DNA of 64,000 nt from Desertibaculum subflavum (GCA_003576705.1 QOZS01000023.1:17169-81168); one strand, 5' to 3'; counted from the first letter of the stretch, positions 28,206 through 37,626 are shown. The notes: generated from the letters alone by a model not told the origin. Program-made: numbers and translations.

Positions 28206-30590
28206 ATGCCGACCTTGTACCGCTGCCCGGCCGTCCTGGCCGGAACATCCCTGATGGTTCTGGCCGCCAGCCCGGCCGTCGCGCAAACCGCCGCGACGGC
28301 GATCGGCGTGGCCGTCGGTGCCCTGGGCCTGCTCGCCGCAGCCGGCGCGGTGATCGTCAGCCTGGGCGCCTCGCGCCGCCGCCAGGAGGCGGAACGCGTG
28401 CGCGAAGTCCAGAGCACCGAAAACCGCCGCCTGCGCAAGGCGCTTTCGGACGTGCCGGCGGCCTTGTGGCGTCGCGAGGCGGACGGAACGATCACGGCCT
28501 CGGCCGCGCTGCTCCGCTTGCTTTCGCTGCCGGAGGCGCCGACCGACATATCCGCGATTCTGACGCCGCAGGCGGCCACCGCGCTCGACGCCGCCATCCG
28601 GGACGGCGCGTTCCAGCTGGAGCTCGGCACGCGGTGGGGACAGATCCTGGCGGCCGAAGGCACCGTCAAGGATGGCGCATTGTCGATCGTGCTGCGCGAC
28701 GCCACCGCGCAACACGACGTCCTGCGGCAGGCCGAGGCGACCCAGGCGGCGGCCGACCTGCAGCTCTCCTTGCTGATGCAATTGCCGGTGCCGGTCTGGC
28801 GCCGGGACACCACGCTCGATCCGATCTGGGTCAACGGCGCGGTCGGGGCCGCGCTGGAGATCGATCCCGCGAAAGTCGTGAGCGGCCGGATGGAGTTTGC
28901 CTCGACGGTGGAGCGCCAGGCGGCCCGCGCCCTGGCGATGAAGGCCAGGACCTCCGGCAAGCGCCAGACCGCCTTGCGCAGCCTGGTGGTGGCCGGCGAG
29001 CGGCGGCGCTTCCGCGTGGTCGAGATGCCGTTCCATGACGGCACCCTAGGCATCGCCTTCGATGCGACCGAGGAGGATGCCGCCCGCGCCGATCTGAAGC
29101 GCCACATCGCGGCGCATGCCGAGGTGCTGCAGAACCTGGCCACCGCGATCTGCGTGTTCGATGCCGGCCGGCGCCTGGTCCTGTACAACCGCGCCTTCGC
29201 GCGGCTGTGGAGCCTGGAAGATTCCTTTCTCGAACAGCAGCCGACCCATGGCGAGTTGCTGGAGCATCTGCGCGAGCACCGGCGACTGCCGGAGCAGGCG
29301 GACTGGCAGCTCTGGAAGCAGCAGCGCAACGAGCTCTTCACCACCGTGCTCGAGCCGCGCGAGGAGCTCATGCACCTGCCGGACGAACGGACCTTACGCG
29401 TGGTCACCACGCCGCATCCGTTCGGTGGCTTGCTCGTCACCTATGAGGACGTCACCAACCAGTTCGTGCTGGAGCGCGCGCGCAACACGCTGGTCGCGGT
29501 GCAGCGGGCGACACTGGACAATCTCTACGAAGGCGTCGCGGTGTTCCGTGGCGATGGCCGGCTCGAATTGTGGAATCCGGCCTTCATCCGCATCTGGCGG
29601 CTCGATGCGAGGATGCTCGAATCGGTGCCGCATATCGACGAGGTCGTCGATGCTCTGCGTCCGGTGCTGGCCGACGGGGACGACTGGGACACGACGCGCA
29701 CCCGCATCACCGGCCCGTTCCACGACCGCGAACGCACCTCGGGCCGCGTCGATACCGCGATCGGCAAGGTGATCGACTACGCGACCGTGCCGTTGCCGGA
29801 CGGCGCGATGCTGTTCACCTTCTGGGACGTCACCGATTCGGTGAATGTCGAGCGGGCGCTGATCGAGCGCAACCAGGCCCTGCAGGCGGCGGATCAGCTG
29901 AAATCGGAATTCATCGCCAATGTCAGCCACGAGCTGCGCACGCCGCTCAACACCGTGATTGGCTTCGGCGAGATCCTGGTGAACCAGTATTTCGGCGACC
30001 TCAACGCACGCCAGCGCGAATACGCCGAGGGCATCCTCGAAAGCTCGCACATCCTGCTGCACCTGATCGACGACATCCTCGACCTGGCGACCATCGAGGC
30101 CGGCCACATGGCGTTGGCCCTGAAGCCGATCGACGTCTACGCGCTGCTCGACGGCGTGGCCAAGCTCGCCCGCCATCGCGCTCGCGAGAAGGAACTCACG
30201 CTCGAGCTCGAATGCGAGCCCGGTATCGGCCTGATCGTGGCCGACGAGCGCCGCATCCGCCAGGTCCTGTTCAACCTAGTCAGCAATGCCATCAAGTTCA
30301 CCCCGCCGGGCGGCCGCATCACCCTCGGCGCGGGGCGGTCGGGCGATCAGATCGACCTGACCGTGTCCGATACCGGGATCGGCATTCCCGAGGAAGAGCG
30401 CGCCTTCGCTTTCGACCGCTTCAGCAAGGGCCGCGCCGGGCATCATCAGCAGGGCGCCGGGCTCGGCCTCGCATTGGTCAAGAGCTTCATCGAGCTGCAT
30501 GGCGGCGAGATCGACCTCGCCTCGGTGCCGGACCGGGGCACCACCGTCACCTGCCGCCTGCCGTCGCGTGCCGGTCAGGCGGCGGCCTGA
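28206..30590 (+). CDS. PAS-domain sensor histidine kinase
   Basis: The 794-residue protein has two hydrophobic segments at the N-terminus (about 8-26 and 30-53), several PAS-like regions between about 70 and 540, then a HisKA domain with the phosphorylated His575 in NVSHELRTPLN and an HATPase with NLVSNAIKFTP, DTGIGIPEE and GAGLGLALVKSF. There is no receiver domain. The C-terminal kinase core resembles the DivL/PleC/CckA-like PAS kinases of alphaproteobacteria. No response regulator is adjacent; the nearest is at 34721. A GGGAGGGGC site precedes the ATG. Confidence 0.93.
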   Translation: MPTLYRCPAVLAGTSLMVLAASPAVAQTAATAIGVAVGALGLLAAAGAVIVSLGASRRRQEAERVREVQSTENRRLRKALSDVPAALWRREADGTITASAALLRLLSLPEAPTDISAILTPQAATALDAAIRDGAFQLELGTRWGQILAAEGTVKDGALSIVLRDATAQHDVLRQAEATQAAADLQLSLLMQLPVPVWRRDTTLDPIWVNGAVGAALEIDPAKVVSGRMEFASTVERQAARALAMKARTSGKRQTALRSLVVAGERRRFRVVEMPFHDGTLGIAFDATEEDAARADLKRHIAAHAEVLQNLATAICVFDAGRRLVLYNRAFARLWSLEDSFLEQQPTHGELLEHLREHRRLPEQADWQLWKQQRNELFTTVLEPREELMHLPDERTLRVVTTPHPFGGLLVTYEDVTNQFVLERARNTLVAVQRATLDNLYEGVAVFRGDGRLELWNPAFIRIWRLDARMLESVPHIDEVVDALRPVLADGDDWDTTRTRITGPFHDRERTSGRVDTAIGKVIDYATVPLPDGAMLFTFWDVTDSVNVERALIERNQALQAADQLKSEFIANVSHELRTPLNTVIGFGEILVNQYFGDLNARQREYAEGILESSHILLHLIDDILDLATIEAGHMALALKPIDVYALLDGVAKLARHRAREKELTLELECEPGIGLIVADERRIRQVLFNLVSNAIKFTPPGGRITLGAGRSGDQIDLTVSDTGIGIPEEERAFAFDRFSKGRAGHHQQGAGLGLALVKSFIELHGGEIDLASVPDRGTTVTCRLPSRAGQAAA

Positions 30591-30605
30591 CGCCTTCGCC
30601 TATGT

Positions 30606-31046
30606 CTACTTGCCGACGATATCGTTCTGCATGCCGCCCAGCGCACCGAGCACGGCATCGATATCGGCCTGGGCGACCTTGTTCTTCTGCAGCGCCTTCT
30701 GCATCGCTTCGCCCGTCGCGTTGAACTCCGCCACCGTGATGTTCATGCCCTTGTGGGACGTCACCATGTCGCGGCCGGTATACTTGCAGGGGCCTCCGGT
30801 CGCCTCGCAGAGTTGATCGACCAGATGCGCCTTCAGCTTCGGGATGTCGGTCTTGGCGAAGCGATGGTTGATCCGATTGTCGCCCGCGATGTTGGCGACG
30901 AAGTCGTCGACCACGACGACAAGGCCGGGCTGCTGGCCGAGCCGGTCGTAGAGCGATTTGTATTGTGGCGCAGAGGCTTGTTGCTGGGCGCAGCTCGCCG
31001 CCAGGAGTACCCCGCCGGCCAGCGCGATGCACTGCAGAATGCGCAT
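30606..31046 (-). CDS. Group I truncated haemoglobin, lipoprotein form
   Basis: The 146-residue protein begins with a lipoprotein signal whose likely lipidated Cys is residue 19 (LLAASC). The rest is a group I truncated globin: SLYDRLGQQPGLVVVVDDF, then INHRFAKTDIPKLKAHLVDQLCE, the proximal His in SHKGMNI and the helix EFNATGEAMQKAL. Such globins bind oxygen or NO. Export across the membrane makes NO or oxygen protection at the cell envelope possible, but this is inference. It is convergent with the sensor kinase gene, 15 bases away. Confidence 0.9.
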   Translation of the reverse strand: MRILQCIALAGGVLLAASCAQQQASAPQYKSLYDRLGQQPGLVVVVDDFVANIAGDNRINHRFAKTDIPKLKAHLVDQLCEATGGPCKYTGRDMVTSHKGMNITVAEFNATGEAMQKALQKNKVAQADIDAVLGALGGMQNDIVGK

Positions 31047-31080
31047 GGATCGACCCCTTCCGTGCCCGAAACGAATCCCG

Positions 31081-31108
31081 ACTATAGGCCGTCGCGCGGT
31101 GCCGCCAA
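31081..31108 (-). promoter_or_regulatory. Probable promoter of the truncated haemoglobin gene
   Basis: On the minus strand TTGGCG (31108-31103) and TATAGT (31086-31081) are separated by 16 bases. Transcription would begin about 27 bases before the ATG. No FNR- or NsrR-like palindrome is seen beside it. Confidence 0.45.
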
Positions 31109-31119
31109 GGCGTTCACGA

Positions 31120-31815
31120 TCATCCTTTCGCGAGACGCCGGTCGACCGATGGACGATCGTCGAGCGAAGGGTGGCGGTCGATCGCCAGGTGCTGGTCGAT
31201 TTCGTCCGCCAGGCGCGCGACCTCCTCGGCCGCTGCCGAACGGGGGGCGACCTCGGTGACCCCTTTGCCCTTGAGCAGACTTGCCGCATAGACGGTGCGG
31301 TTGCCAAGGGCGGCCTCGGCAACGGCGAGCTGCTCGCCATCGATGGCGGCCCGCATCTCGTCCGCCAGCAGGCCCCGCGCCGGCACCCGGTTCAGCACCA
31401 GCATCATGTCGCGGCGCTCGTCGCGGATCATCTTGATGGTCGGCTTGGTGGCCCAAAGGTCCATCGGCGAAAGCTGCATTGGCACCAGCACCAGTTCCGC
31501 GGCGCGCACGGCGGCTTTGGCGCCGGTCTCGGTATGCGGCGGACTGTCGATCAGAATCAGATCGAAATCGTTCTTCAGACGGTCGGCTTCCGTCCCCGTG
31601 CGCCAGCCCGACACCCACCTGAGGTCGATGTGATCTTCACCGCCGTTCGCCTTGCTGCGCACCCGGTACCATTGCGTCAGGCTTTCCTGCGGATCGATAT
31701 CGATCAGCGCGACGCGGCGCTGCTGGCTCGCCCAATGGGCGGCAAGCTGGGCGACCAGCGTCGTCTTGCCTGCACCACCCTTTTGCTGGGCGACGGTGAT
31801 CACGCGCGCCGGCAT
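31120..31815 (-). CDS. Lone ParA/MinD-family ATPase
   Basis: From the ATG at 31815 the protein has 231 residues. The deviant Walker A motif QQKGGAGKTT, the Walker B region LILIDSPP and ALIDIDPQESLTQW place it in the ParA family. It is shorter than chromosomal ParA and has no ParB neighbour, so it may belong to the orphan ParA-like proteins that position cargo or act on cell envelope processes. The longer frame upstream overlaps the serC promoter region and looks non-coding. It is divergent from serC. Confidence 0.88.
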   Translation of the reverse strand: MPARVITVAQQKGGAGKTTLVAQLAAHWASQQRRVALIDIDPQESLTQWYRVRSKANGGEDHIDLRWVSGWRTGTEADRLKNDFDLILIDSPPHTETGAKAAVRAAELVLVPMQLSPMDLWATKPTIKMIRDERRDMMLVLNRVPARGLLADEMRAAIDGEQLAVAEAALGNRTVYAASLLKGKGVTEVAPRSAAAEEVARLADEIDQHLAIDRHPSLDDRPSVDRRLAKG

Positions 31816-31861
31816 GCTGCGCCTCCATCCGTCCAATGCGGCAGTGTGCCCCGATTCGGCA

Positions 31862-31890
31862 TTGACAGGAAAGGGCGGCGTCCTTAGAGC
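31862..31890 (+). promoter_or_regulatory. Possible serC-serA promoter
   Basis: A perfect TTGACA (31862-31867) is followed after 17 bases by TAGAGC. Transcription would begin near 31897 and the leader would contain a 6-bp GC hairpin (31904-31921). Confidence 0.45.
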
Positions 31891-31946
31891 CGTCCCCGGG
31901 CCACGCCCCCCCAACGGGGCGCGCCGTTCTGGAAGGAACGTCAGAT

Positions 31947-33113
31947 ATGCAGAAGCCGAACCTGCGGCCGGTCGTGCCGCATTTTTCCTCTGGTCCGTGC
32001 GCCAAGCGGCCGGGCTGGTCCCCTGAAAACCTGAAGCACGCGGCACTCGGGCGGTCGCACCGCGCCAAGGAAGGCAAGGCGAAGCTGGTCGAAGTCATCG
32101 ACCGGTCCCGCCAGTTGCTCGGCATGCCCGCCGACTACCGCCTGGGCATCGTGCCGGCCTCCGATACCGGCGCCGTGGAGATGGCGCTGTGGTCGCTGCT
32201 CGGCGCGCGGCCGGTCGACCTGCTCGGCTGGGAGAGCTTCGGCATCGAATGGGTCAACGACGTCACCAAGCAGCTGAAGCTGAAGGACGTCCGCCCGATC
32301 ACGGCGCCGTATGGCCGGCTGCCCGATCTGGCGCAAGTCGACTGGTCGCACGATGTGGTGTTCACCTGGAACGGCACCACGTCCGGCGTGCGCGTGCCGG
32401 ACGGCAATTGGATTGCCGATGACCGCCAGGGCCTCGCGATCTGCGACGCCACTTCGGCGGTCTTCGCCATGGACCTTCCCTGGGCGAAGCTCGATGTGGT
32501 CACCTGGTCCTGGCAGAAGGTGCTGGGCGGCGAGGCGGCGCACGGCATGCTGGCGCTCAGCCCGCGGGCGGTCGCGCGACTCGAGAGCTACACGCCGCCC
32601 TGGCCGCTGCCCAAGATCTTCCGGCTGACCAAGGGCGGCAAGCTGATCGACGGCGTCTTCGCCGGCGAGACCATCAACACGCCGTCGCTGCTCTGCACCG
32701 AGGACCAGATCGATGCGTTGCGCTGGGCCGAGGGGATCGGCGGCCTCAAGAGCCTGATCGCGCGCTCGGAGGCGAGCCTCGAGGTCATCGCCGACTGGGT
32801 GGCGAAGACGCCCTGGGTCGATTTCCTGGCCGAGGATCCGGTCACGCGCTCGTGCACCAGCGTCTGCCTCAAGATCGTCGATCCCGCGTTTCTGGCGCTG
32901 CCGGATGCCGACAAGACGGCCGCGGTGAAGGCCCTGGTGGCGCCGATCGAGAAGGAGGGCGTCGCCTTCGATATCGCCGGCCATCGCGATGCGCCGCCCG
33001 GCATCCGCATCTGGTGCGGCGCCACCGTCGAGACGAGCGACGTTGCAGCGCTCACGCACTGGCTCGACTGGGCCTTTGCCGAGACCCGACCCACCTTCAA
33101 GAAGACGGCCTGA
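31947..33113 (+). CDS. serC: Phosphoserine aminotransferase
   Basis: The 388-residue protein belongs to the longer SerC type found in alphaproteobacteria and actinobacteria rather than the E. coli type. [14 protein letters not shown] opens the chain; [12 protein letters not shown] and the Schiff-base lysine in [17 protein letters not shown] define the PLP site. It converts 3-phosphohydroxypyruvate to phosphoserine. serA follows 5 bases after the stop, so the two serine-pathway genes are coupled. Confidence 0.96.
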   Translation: MQKPNLRPVVPHFSSGPCAKRPGWSPENLKHAALGRSHRAKEGKAKLVEVIDRSRQLLGMPADYRLGIVPASDTGAVEMALWSLLGARPVDLLGWESFGIEWVNDVTKQLKLKDVRPITAPYGRLPDLAQVDWSHDVVFTWNGTTSGVRVPDGNWIADDRQGLAICDATSAVFAMDLPWAKLDVVTWSWQKVLGGEAAHGMLALSPRAVARLESYTPPWPLPKIFRLTKGGKLIDGVFAGETINTPSLLCTEDQIDALRWAEGIGGLKSLIARSEASLEVIADWVAKTPWVDFLAEDPVTRSCTSVCLKIVDPAFLALPDADKTAAVKALVAPIEKEGVAFDIAGHRDAPPGIRIWCGATVETSDVAALTHWLDWAFAETRPTFKKTA

Positions 33114-33118
33114 ACGCC

Positions 33119-34696
33119 ATGCCCAAGGTTCTGATTTCCGACGAGCTGTCGCCGTCGGCGGTGGCGATCTTTCGCGACCGCGGCGTCGAGGTCGACCTCA
33201 AGCCGGGCCTCAAGCCCGAGGAGCTGATCGCCATCATCGGCGACTACGACGGTCTCGCCATCCGCTCGGCGACCAAGGTGACGACCAAGGTGCTGGCTGC
33301 GGCGCACCGGCTGAAGGTCGTCGGCCGCGCGGGGATCGGCGTCGACAATGTGGACGTGCCGGCGGCCACCGCGCGCGGCGTCTGCGTGATGAACACGCCG
33401 TTCGGCAATTCGATCACCACGGCCGAGCACGCCATCGCCATGATGTTCGCCCTGGCGCGCCAGCTGCCGGAAGCCGACCGGTCGACCCGGGCGGGCAAGT
33501 GGGAGAAGACACGCTTCATGGGCGTCGAATTGTTCGGCAAGACGCTCGGCGTGATCGGCTGCGGCAATATCGGTTCGATCGTCGCCGACCGGGCGCTCGG
33601 CCTGAAGATGAAGGTGGTCGCCTTCGACCCCTTCCTGTCGCCGGAGCGCGCCGTCGAGCTGGGCGTGGAGAAGGTCGACCTGGACGAGCTGCTCGGGCGG
33701 GCCGACTTCATCACGCTGCATACGCCGATGACCGAGCAGACCCGGCACATCCTGCGCAAGGACACCCTGGCCAAGTGCAAGAAGGGGGTGCGCATCATCA
33801 ATTGCGCCCGCGGCGGCCTGATCGTCGAGGAGGACCTGGCCGATGCGCTGAAGAGCGGCCAGGTCGGCGGCGCGGCCCTGGACGTGTTCGTGGAGGAGCC
33901 GGCGCGGGCGAACCCGCTCTTCGAGATGCCGGGCGTGGTGGCGACGCCGCATCTCGGCGCCTCGACCACCGAGGCGCAGGAGAACGTGGCGCTGCAGATC
34001 GCGGAGCAGATGTCGGACTATCTCCTGCTCGGCGCGGTGAGCAACGCGCTCAACATGCCCTCCGTCACCGCCGAGGAGGCGCCCAAGCTCCGGCCATACA
34101 TGAAGCTGGCCGAGCAGATGGGCGCGTTCGCCGGCCAGCTCTCGGATCCCGGCATCAAGAAGGTGACGGTGGAATACGAGGGGCATGTGGCCTCGCTCAA
34201 CACGCGCCCGCTCACGGCCATCGTCCTGCAGGGGCTGCTGCGGCCGATCCTGGACAGCGTCAACATGGTGAACGCGCCGGTGATCGCGAAGGAGAACGGC
34301 ATCGACGTGGTCGAGGCGCGGCACGACCGCGAAGGGGATTATCACACGCTGATGCGGCTGGTCGTCGAGACTTCGGAACGGACTCGCGACGTGGCCGGCA
34401 CGCTGTTCGCCGACCGTCGGCCCCGCATCGTCGAGGTCAAGGGCATCAAGGTGGAGGCCGAGCTCGGCCCCCACATGCTCTATGTCACCAACGAGGACAA
34501 GCCGGGCTTCATCGGCCGACTCGGCACGCTGCTCGGCGATGCCGGGATCAACATCGCCACCTTCCATCTGGGACGGGCCGAGCCGGGCAAGGACGCTATT
34601 GCCCTGGTCGAGGTGGACGGCCCGATTCCCGGCGCGGTCCTCGAGGCCGTGCGCGCCATTCCGGCCGTGCGGCAGGCGGCGCCTTTGTCGTTCTAG
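33119..34696 (+). CDS. serA: D-3-phosphoglycerate dehydrogenase
   Basis: At 525 residues this is the long SerA type. It has a substrate/NAD-binding domain with GKTLGVIGCGNIGS, the catalytic Arg/Glu/His set around NCARGGLIVEE and TPHLGASTTEAQ, an intervening domain and a C-terminal ACT domain (MLYVTNEDKPGFIGRLGTLL) that usually senses serine. It starts serine synthesis. The ATG lies 5 bases after serC. Confidence 0.97.
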   Translation: MPKVLISDELSPSAVAIFRDRGVEVDLKPGLKPEELIAIIGDYDGLAIRSATKVTTKVLAAAHRLKVVGRAGIGVDNVDVPAATARGVCVMNTPFGNSITTAEHAIAMMFALARQLPEADRSTRAGKWEKTRFMGVELFGKTLGVIGCGNIGSIVADRALGLKMKVVAFDPFLSPERAVELGVEKVDLDELLGRADFITLHTPMTEQTRHILRKDTLAKCKKGVRIINCARGGLIVEEDLADALKSGQVGGAALDVFVEEPARANPLFEMPGVVATPHLGASTTEAQENVALQIAEQMSDYLLLGAVSNALNMPSVTAEEAPKLRPYMKLAEQMGAFAGQLSDPGIKKVTVEYEGHVASLNTRPLTAIVLQGLLRPILDSVNMVNAPVIAKENGIDVVEARHDREGDYHTLMRLVVETSERTRDVAGTLFADRRPRIVEVKGIKVEAELGPHMLYVTNEDKPGFIGRLGTLLGDAGINIATFHLGRAEPGKDAIALVEVDGPIPGAVLEAVRAIPAVRQAAPLSF

Positions 34697-34720
34697 ATTG
34701 CGGTGCGTGGGCTCGGCGCG

Positions 34721-35440
34721 TCAGGGCGCCAATGCGTAGCCGACATTGCGGACGCCGATGATGATGCGGGGAACCTTCGGGTCCACCTCGATCTTGCGCC
34801 GCAGGTTGGAGATGTGGATGTCGATCGACCGGTCCGCGGGGCTCCATTCGCGCTGATGCACCAGCGCCAGAAGGTCGCGCCGGCTCACCGGCTCCGGCAT
34901 GCGGCGCGCCAGTTCGGCGAGAACCTGGAACTCGGCCGTCGTCACATGCACCGTGTCTCCGATCGGCGATTCGAGCCGCCGCGCCGGCAGATCGAGACGC
35001 CAGCCCTGGAAGGTCGTCACGCCGCTGGTCGGAACGCCGTTGGCGGTGGCCCCGGACGGCTGCTCCCATCCGCGGCGGCGCAACACGGCGCGCACGCGGG
35101 CCAGCAGCTCGCGATTGAGGAACGGCTTGACCAGGAAATCGTCGGCGCCGGCCTCGAGGCCGACCACGCGCTCGATCGGATCCGACCGGCCGCTCACGAT
35201 GACGATCGGAGTATTCGCCCGCTTGCGAATCTCGCGGATCAGGTCGAGACCGTCCTCGTTCGGGAGGCCGAGATCCAAGATCACGAGATCGTGATGCTCG
35301 GATGCCAAATAGGTCCGTGCCTCGGCGCCAGTGGAAGCTTCGGTGACGCTGAGTCCGGCCTCGGTCAAATATTGGGTGTATACACTGCGGATCACCTCAT
35401 CGTCTTCGACGATCAGGAGGTGGGGCTTCGATGCTTTCAT
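34721..35440 (-). CDS. OmpR/PhoB-family response regulator
   Basis: The 239-residue protein has a receiver domain with the acidic pair VEDDE, phosphoacceptor Asp56 in LVILDLGLP and Lys in FLVKPF. A winged-helix effector domain follows with TTAEFQVLAELARR and RSIDIHISNLRRKIE. The linker NGVPTSGVTTFQGW is typical of TorR-like regulators. No kinase is adjacent. It reads out of the AT-rich gap 35441-35835, which holds a 7-bp hairpin (35473-35495) in its leader. Confidence 0.93.
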   Translation of the reverse strand: MKASKPHLLIVEDDEVIRSVYTQYLTEAGLSVTEASTGAEARTYLASEHHDLVILDLGLPNEDGLDLIREIRKRANTPIVIVSGRSDPIERVVGLEAGADDFLVKPFLNRELLARVRAVLRRRGWEQPSGATANGVPTSGVTTFQGWRLDLPARRLESPIGDTVHVTTAEFQVLAELARRMPEPVSRRDLLALVHQREWSPADRSIDIHISNLRRKIEVDPKVPRIIIGVRNVGYALAP

Positions 35441-35610
35441 GGGTATCTGATTGAAAAAACCTTTTTCGGCGATCTGCTTTTTTCATGGAAGCAGAATCGA
35501 TATCAGTTGTCAAATCGGAGACCCCCGCTTGAGTTGTAAGAGTATATTAAGGTAAAACGACATCGTGTGCGCGAGATAGTATGTTTGGTTTGGGCGCGCG
35601 AAACTCTTCC

Positions 35611-35616
35611 TATAAT
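35611..35616 (+). promoter_or_regulatory. Perfect -10 box (TATAAT) in the AT-rich gap
   Basis: TATAAT matches the sigma-70 consensus; the best -35 candidate 16 bases upstream (TTTGGG) is weak. It points towards the hairpins at 35650-35722 and not towards a plus-strand gene, so it could drive a short RNA. By-eye call. Confidence 0.35.
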
Positions 35617-35649
35617 TCGCTTCTAATTCAACGAAAAGCGGAACAACGT

Positions 35650-35677
35650 AACACTGCATGGCCTACTATGCAGTGTT
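35650..35677. repeat. Perfect 10-bp inverted repeat
   Basis: AACACTGCAT (35650-35659) and ATGCAGTGTT (35668-35677) are exact complements around an 8-base loop; a wobble and a further GC pair can extend the stem. No long T run follows on the plus strand. It may be an RNA hairpin, a terminator of phaC1 on the other strand, or an operator. Confidence 0.75.
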
Positions 35678-35835
35678 GCCCGCCCTATGTGGCAAAATGT
35701 TAAATCTTGTATGAGCGAGATTGTGTTATTATTCGCAAGTTTCCCGGTTGATCCCGGCCTGCGGGCGCTCACCGCCACGTTCGGCAATCCTTGGCGCGAG
35801 GCCAGGCCGGATCTGTCGCGACCCCGCAGTGCCGG

Positions 35836-37626
35836 CTAGTCAAGCGAGCGCACCTTGACGTAGCTGCCCGGTGCTTCTTCGATCACCGCAAGGCGCCCGT
35901 CGCCGGGCTTGCGCGCCTGAACCTTGTCGCCGGCGTGGTTGGCGATCCAATCCGCCCAATCCGGCCACCACGACCCTTCGTGGCGCGCGGCGCCGGCAAA
36001 CCACTGTTCCGGCGTCGGCGGGTTCTCGGGGTTCGTCCAGAAACAGTACTTCCGCGCCGAGGGCGGGTTCACCACGCCGGCGATATGGCCGGAGCCCGAC
36101 AGGACGAACCGGTAGGGTCCCCGATAGAGCTGGCTCGCGGCATAGGTCGCTTTCCACGGCGCGATGTGGTCGCTCTCGGTGGAGAGCTGGTAGACCGGCA
36201 GCGCGACGCGGCGGAGATCGATCGGAACGTCCCTCATGGTGATCCCGCCCGCCTCAACCAGCCGGTTCTCCAGGTACATGTTGCGCAGGTAGAAATTGTG
36301 CATCTGCGCCGGCATACGGGTGGCGTCGGCGTTCCAGTACAGCAGGTCGAAAGCCATCGGCTTGCGCCCGCGCAGATAGTTGTTCACCACGAACGACCAA
36401 ATCAGGTCGTTGTCGCGCATCATGTTGAACACGTTGGCCATGTGCCGGCCTTCGAGATAGCCCTTCTCGCTGATATGGGCTTCGAGCCGCTTCAGCTGCT
36501 CCTCGTCGATGAAGACCTTGAGCTCACCCGCCTCCTTGAAGTCGGTCAGCGCGGTGAAGAAGGTGGCGGAGACGAAGCGGTCGTCGCCGGTTGCCGCCAT
36601 GTAGGCGAGCGTCGCCGCCATCAGCGTGCCGCCGATGCAATAGCCGATCACATTGGCCTGGCGCTCGCCGGTGGCCTGCTCGATGGCGTCGAGCGCCGCC
36701 AGCGGTCCTTCGACCATGTAATCCTCGAAGGTCTTCTGGGCGAGCCGGTGATCCGGGTTGACCCAGGAAACGACGAAGACCGTCAACCCTTGCTCGACCG
36801 CCCAGCGGATGAACGAGTTCCTCGGCTGCAGGTCGAGGATGTAGAACTTGTTGATCCAGGGCGGCACGATCAGCAGCGGCCGGCGATAGACCGTCGGCGT
36901 GGTCGGTTCGTACTGGATCAGCTGCATCAGATCGTTCTGGAACACGACCTTGCCCGGTGAGGTCGCGACATTCTTGCCGAGCTCGAACTGGTCGGAATCG
37001 GTCATGCTGACCTTCAACCGGCCGCGACCGCGATGGATGTCGGCAATCATGTTCTCCAGGCCGCGCACGAGATTTTCGCCGTTCGATTCCAGCGTCTCCC
37101 GCATCACCTGCGGATTGAGCGCGACGAAGTTCGTCGGCGCCAGCGCGTCGACGAACTGGCGCGCATAGAACTCGCCCTTGCGCCGCGTCGCCGGATCGAC
37201 ATCCGTGCTGCGCACCTGCTGTATCAGCCACTGGGTGCCCAGCAGATAGGCCTGCTTCACGAAATCGTAGGCCACCTCCTCGTTCCAGGCCTTGTCGGTG
37301 AAGCGGCGGTCGTCCTTGGCCGGCTCGATGACCGGCTTCACTTCCTCGCCGCGCATGCGGCGGCCGATATTGATCCAGAGATTGGTGTAGTCGCGCCACA
37401 GGTCGATCTGCGCCTCTGCGGCGCGGAAGGGGTCCGACATCCAGCGTTGCATGACCTGTACGAAGGCGCTCTGCAGGGCATCCGGATCGGGCAGCTGGAA
37501 GCCATCGTCCTGCGCCGCCGCCTTGATCGATTCCGAGAGCGCCGCTTGTCCCTTCTCGGCCAGCTCGGCGAGCTTGCGGGCAAGTTCGACGGGGTCCGGC
37601 CCGACCTTGGCCGTTGTATCGTTCAT
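35836..37626 (-). CDS. phaC: Class I poly(3-hydroxyalkanoate) synthase
   Basis: From the ATG at 37626, with GGGAGGAA upstream, the protein has 596 residues, normal for class I PhaC. The lipase-like box with the nucleophilic Cys is GYCIGGTLMA; the catalytic His is in GSGHIAGVVNPPS, and WNADATRMPAQMHNFYLRNMY is a strong family signature. It polymerises (R)-3-hydroxyacyl-CoA on storage granules. No phaE or phaR subunit gene is adjacent, consistent with class I. It is divergent from an amidohydrolase gene; a second synthase lies at 43183. Confidence 0.96.
   Translation of the reverse strand: MNDTTAKVGPDPVELARKLAELAEKGQAALSESIKAAAQDDGFQLPDPDALQSAFVQVMQRWMSDPFRAAEAQIDLWRDYTNLWINIGRRMRGEEVKPVIEPAKDDRRFTDKAWNEEVAYDFVKQAYLLGTQWLIQQVRSTDVDPATRRKGEFYARQFVDALAPTNFVALNPQVMRETLESNGENLVRGLENMIADIHRGRGRLKVSMTDSDQFELGKNVATSPGKVVFQNDLMQLIQYEPTTPTVYRRPLLIVPPWINKFYILDLQPRNSFIRWAVEQGLTVFVVSWVNPDHRLAQKTFEDYMVEGPLAALDAIEQATGERQANVIGYCIGGTLMAATLAYMAATGDDRFVSATFFTALTDFKEAGELKVFIDEEQLKRLEAHISEKGYLEGRHMANVFNMMRDNDLIWSFVVNNYLRGRKPMAFDLLYWNADATRMPAQMHNFYLRNMYLENRLVEAGGITMRDVPIDLRRVALPVYQLSTESDHIAPWKATYAASQLYRGPYRFVLSGSGHIAGVVNPPSARKYCFWTNPENPPTPEQWFAGAARHEGSWWPDWADWIANHAGDKVQARKPGDGRLAVIEEAPGSYVKVRSLD

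Larger units (their letters stand above)
35441..35835. other. AT-rich gene-free gap between phaC1 and the response regulator
   Basis: These 395 bases are strikingly richer in A and T than the rest of the window and hold no plausible gene. Contents seen: a 7-bp hairpin at 35473-35495; a perfect TATAAT at 35611-35616 (plus strand); a strong hairpin at 35650-35677; and a weak 7-bp hairpin (35703-35722) followed by GTGTTATTATT. It probably contains the response-regulator promoter, the phaC1 transcript end, and perhaps a small RNA. Confidence 0.6.

Noticed and set aside
31816..32046. N-terminal extension of the ParA frame
   Set aside because: The added residues look non-coding and would overlap the serC promoter and the start of serC; the ATG at 31815 begins the family sequence.
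32588..34567. 659-codon minus-strand open frame opposite serC-serA
   Set aside because: The serine-pathway genes are unambiguous on the plus strand.
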